Assembly (NCBI RefSeq): GCF_007559345.1
Contig: NZ_VMBH01000001.1
Span: forward strand, 186,001 to 250,000
Length of the DNA stretch: 64,000 nucleotides
From: Cardinium endosymbiont of Dermatophagoides farinae
Lineage (GTDB): Bacteria > Bacteroidota > Bacteroidia > Cytophagales > Amoebophilaceae
Reading direction: 5' to 3'
Part shown: piece after piece, positions 62,450 through 64,000 of the stretch
Layout of the letters: every line of letters begins with the position of its first letter
Position numbering within the stretch: position 1 is the stretch's first letter
Translations under genes and position numbers: made by a program
The notes under the pieces: model-generated
Seen by the model: only the letters and a program-made list of their open reading frames with translations
Told to the model about the DNA's origin: nothing
Databases searched by the model: none

Positions 62450-62586
62450 AGACCTTCTGCAAAACCTATTTGTGATCAGCAATTTTGGTGTCGAAGCTTG
62501 TCTATGCTCCTCAAATACATTTAGTATTCTGGCGACTGCGCTTCTCCTAAAAACTGCTGATCACAAATAGGTTTTGCAGAAGGTCT
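62450..62586 (+). repeat. MITE-like repeat, copy 14, with empty site in a nearby duplicate
   Basis: A 137-bp copy flanked by a perfect ACC duplication (62447-62449 and 62587-62589). The duplicated DNA at 63903-63918 reads GCTTTAACCGATCTACC without the element, showing the site before insertion. The left end is chimeric: it carries the GTGATCAGCA block normally found next to the other end. Confidence 0.95.
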
Positions 62587-62622
62587 ACCGATCTACCCGG
62601 CAGTATGGCTATGCTGTATTTT

Positions 62623-63768
62623 TTATACTGTTTTAGGCTTTGGACGCAGTATGAAAAATAGTCCTACTATGGCCCAAGGTAGGCTAAGCAATTGCCCCAT
62701 GTTTAACCACATAGCATCTTCAAAATCAACTTGATTTTCTTTATAGAATTCGTAAAGGAAGCGAATGCAAGCCGCTGCTACTATAAGTACTCCAAAGATA
62801 CGACCAGGTGTTATAGTTTGACCTTTTTTGTACCACCATAAAAATAGGATAACGAAAAGCAAAAAGTAGGACAAAGATTCATAAAGTTGTGCGGGGTGTC
62901 TTGGAATACCCCAGGTATAGACACTAGTTTGATAGCCTCCGTTTTGCTTTTGTAGGGTATAGGATAGCGGTGCGCCATAGGTTTCATAGATGTGAGGTGA
63001 TCTGCTAAAATAGGATTGCTGAACCAAATGGTTTTTTAAAGACTGCTCAAGGAAACTTTCAATCCTCTTTTTATCTGTAATGGTCTCTTTAAAAGAAATG
63101 GCCAATTCAATCGGTTGGTAGTTGGCTTTTATGGCTGGTAGGTTGGCCTTAGATGCTTTACGTATGGCTAGCTTATCAATTATATCAGGATAACTTTTAC
63201 ATAAATCATCATGTAAATCCCTGGCGAATACTACGCCATAGTTGGTCCCAGTTGGTTTGCCGATGATTTCAGAATTCATAAAATTTCCAATTCGAATCAG
63301 TGCGCCACCCAAAGGAAATAAGATAGACAAATGATCTACGATCCATAAAAATTCTCCAGCAGATCGGCGGTTTTTAAAACGAATGCGAGGAGGGAAAAGG
63401 GAAATGGTAGTTCGCTTTACATAGAAGAGCACAGCCAGTATGATGCCAATACCACCTCCATGACTTGCCAAACCGCTGAAACCAGTTACCTTAAAGGAAG
63501 GGGAGAAGGTAACAGGTAAAAATATTTCTAAAAGGTGATCTTTATAATAGTTCCATTCATAAAAAATAACATGACCTAAGCGAGCCCCGAGTAATATGCC
63601 AATTACAATATAATTCCTGAGCTGCTCTACTTCTTCGCTTTTTTTGCTAGCTTTGGCAAACATATAATATAAGATAGGAGAACTTCCCAATACACCGGTA
63701 GCAAAGAGCAGGTTATACCAGCGAAGGTGTAAAAATCCTTTTGTGAATAATTCTGGGATATATCCCAT
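62623..63768 (-). CDS. lgt: Prolipoprotein diacylglyceryl transferase
   Basis: Lgt attaches diacylglycerol to the lipobox Cys of lipoproteins. The signature RIGNFMNSEIIGKPTG is present, along with GARLGHVIFYEW and GIPRHPAQLYESL. Several membrane helices are visible. At 381 residues it is longer than many family members because of a central hydrophilic insertion after GVVFARDL. The gene is intact. Candidate substrates in this window include the hydrolase, the 39155 lipoprotein and the two lipoprotein paralogs. Confidence 0.9.
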   Translation of the reverse strand: MGYIPELFTKGFLHLRWYNLLFATGVLGSSPILYYMFAKASKKSEEVEQLRNYIVIGILLGARLGHVIFYEWNYYKDHLLEIFLPVTFSPSFKVTGFSGLASHGGGIGIILAVLFYVKRTTISLFPPRIRFKNRRSAGEFLWIVDHLSILFPLGGALIRIGNFMNSEIIGKPTGTNYGVVFARDLHDDLCKSYPDIIDKLAIRKASKANLPAIKANYQPIELAISFKETITDKKRIESFLEQSLKNHLVQQSYFSRSPHIYETYGAPLSYTLQKQNGGYQTSVYTWGIPRHPAQLYESLSYFLLFVILFLWWYKKGQTITPGRIFGVLIVAAACIRFLYEFYKENQVDFEDAMWLNMGQLLSLPWAIVGLFFILRPKPKTV

Positions 63769-63791
63769 AAAATGGCGTTTAGCATAGGTTT

Positions 63792-63910
63792 TAAGGTAAA
63801 TTAACCAGGACCTTTCTGGTTATCAGCATCAGATATACAAATATCTAAACAAGTTTCCAATAAATCAAATCAAAATATAGGATGTTTGTATCCTTTCCTA
63901 ACCGCTTTAA
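63792..63910 (-). repeat. Duplicated downstream flank of lgt
   Basis: This DNA matches 62335-62449, which lies just beyond the lgt 3' end. Shared blocks include CTGGTTATC, ATACAAATATCT and AACAAGTTTCCAATAAATCA. The dyad AACCAGG/CTGGTT in both copies could be the lgt terminator. Confidence 0.8.
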
Positions 63911-63915
63911 CCGAT

Positions 63916-64000
63916 CTACCCGGCAGTAGGACTATGCTGTATTTTTTGTACTGCTTTAGGCTTTGGACGCAGTATGAAAAATAGTCCTACTATGGCCCAA
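63916..64000 (-). CDS. lgt: Second lgt copy, C-terminal end only (runs off the window)
   Basis: The last codons on the minus strand read WAIVGLFFILRPKPKAVQKI and then QHSPTAG with a stop at 63918-63916. The first part is identical to the end of the complete lgt (WAIVGLFFILRPKPKTV). The start and most of the gene lie outside the window to the right. Confidence 0.8.
   Translation of the reverse strand, partial: WAIVGLFFILRPKPKAVQKIQHSPTAG

Overview
The window is AT-rich DNA of an obligate intracellular Bacteroidota, most likely the Amoebophilaceae (Candidatus Cardinium / Amoebophilus lineage). The lineage signals are the DUF4290-murA pair, a MurF-Alr fusion, MurA with Asp at the usual active-site Cys, ankyrin-repeat genes, a ubiquitin-protease (USP/UCH) fragment, Rpn-type nucleases, several AAA-ATPase-like/DUF1703 genes and a dense load of small repeats. 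This assignment rests on gene content and protein features; no database search was possible.

Layout. 1-4.4 kb: accessory DNA (coiled-coil fragment, broken AAA-ATPase-like/DUF1703 gene, two miniature elements, resolvase fragment, broken symporter). 4.4-11.6 kb: core genes (CCA-adding enzyme, lipoprotein hydrolase, UvrD/PcrA helicase, DUF4290, murA). 11.7-18.4 kb: two tandem giant fusion genes, each a Na+/solute symporter joined to a degenerate histidine-kinase-like part; the second also carries a RelA/SpoT-type HD hydrolase domain. 18.4-23.1 kb: Lrp regulator, prfB with its programmed frameshift, Mrp, HIT. 23.3-33.2 kb: the main accessory block, with DUF1703 copies 2 and 3, a Tn3-family transposon of 3449 bp, a USP fragment, an ankyrin gene, an Rpn nuclease and an IS5-like remnant. 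33.2-36.8 kb: a further symporter-fusion copy whose HD residues are lost. 37.2-43.2 kb: ferredoxin reductase, M50 protease, lipoprotein, TPR protein, ankyrin protein. 43.4-45.7 kb: DUF1703 copy 4. 46-53 kb: lolA, frr, sufCDSE (no sufB), dnaB. 52.8-55.6 kb: two paralogous lipoproteins. 55.9-64 kb: murF-alr, tRNA-Lys, prfA, rplT-rpmI-infC, lgt and the tail of a second lgt copy.

Three themes stand out. (1) The symporter/kinase-like/SpoT-HD fusion suggests a membrane transporter coupled to alarmone breakdown; one paralog keeps all HD metal ligands and another has lost them. (2) A miniature inverted-repeat element of 127-142 bp occurs 14 times, eight times with a perfect 3-bp target duplication; a second 68-bp palindromic element has an 8-bp duplication in one copy. 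(3) Many genes carry single-base indels, often in homopolymers, including genes expected to be essential (infC, murA). Either the assembly has indel errors or poly-N slippage rescues expression. Calls of 'broken' genes should be read with that in mind.

The housekeeping content forms coherent sets: translation (prfA, prfB, frr, infC, rpmI, rplT, tRNA-Lys, CCA enzyme), envelope (murA, murF-alr, lgt, lolA, lipoproteins) and Fe-S assembly (sufCDSE, mrp).
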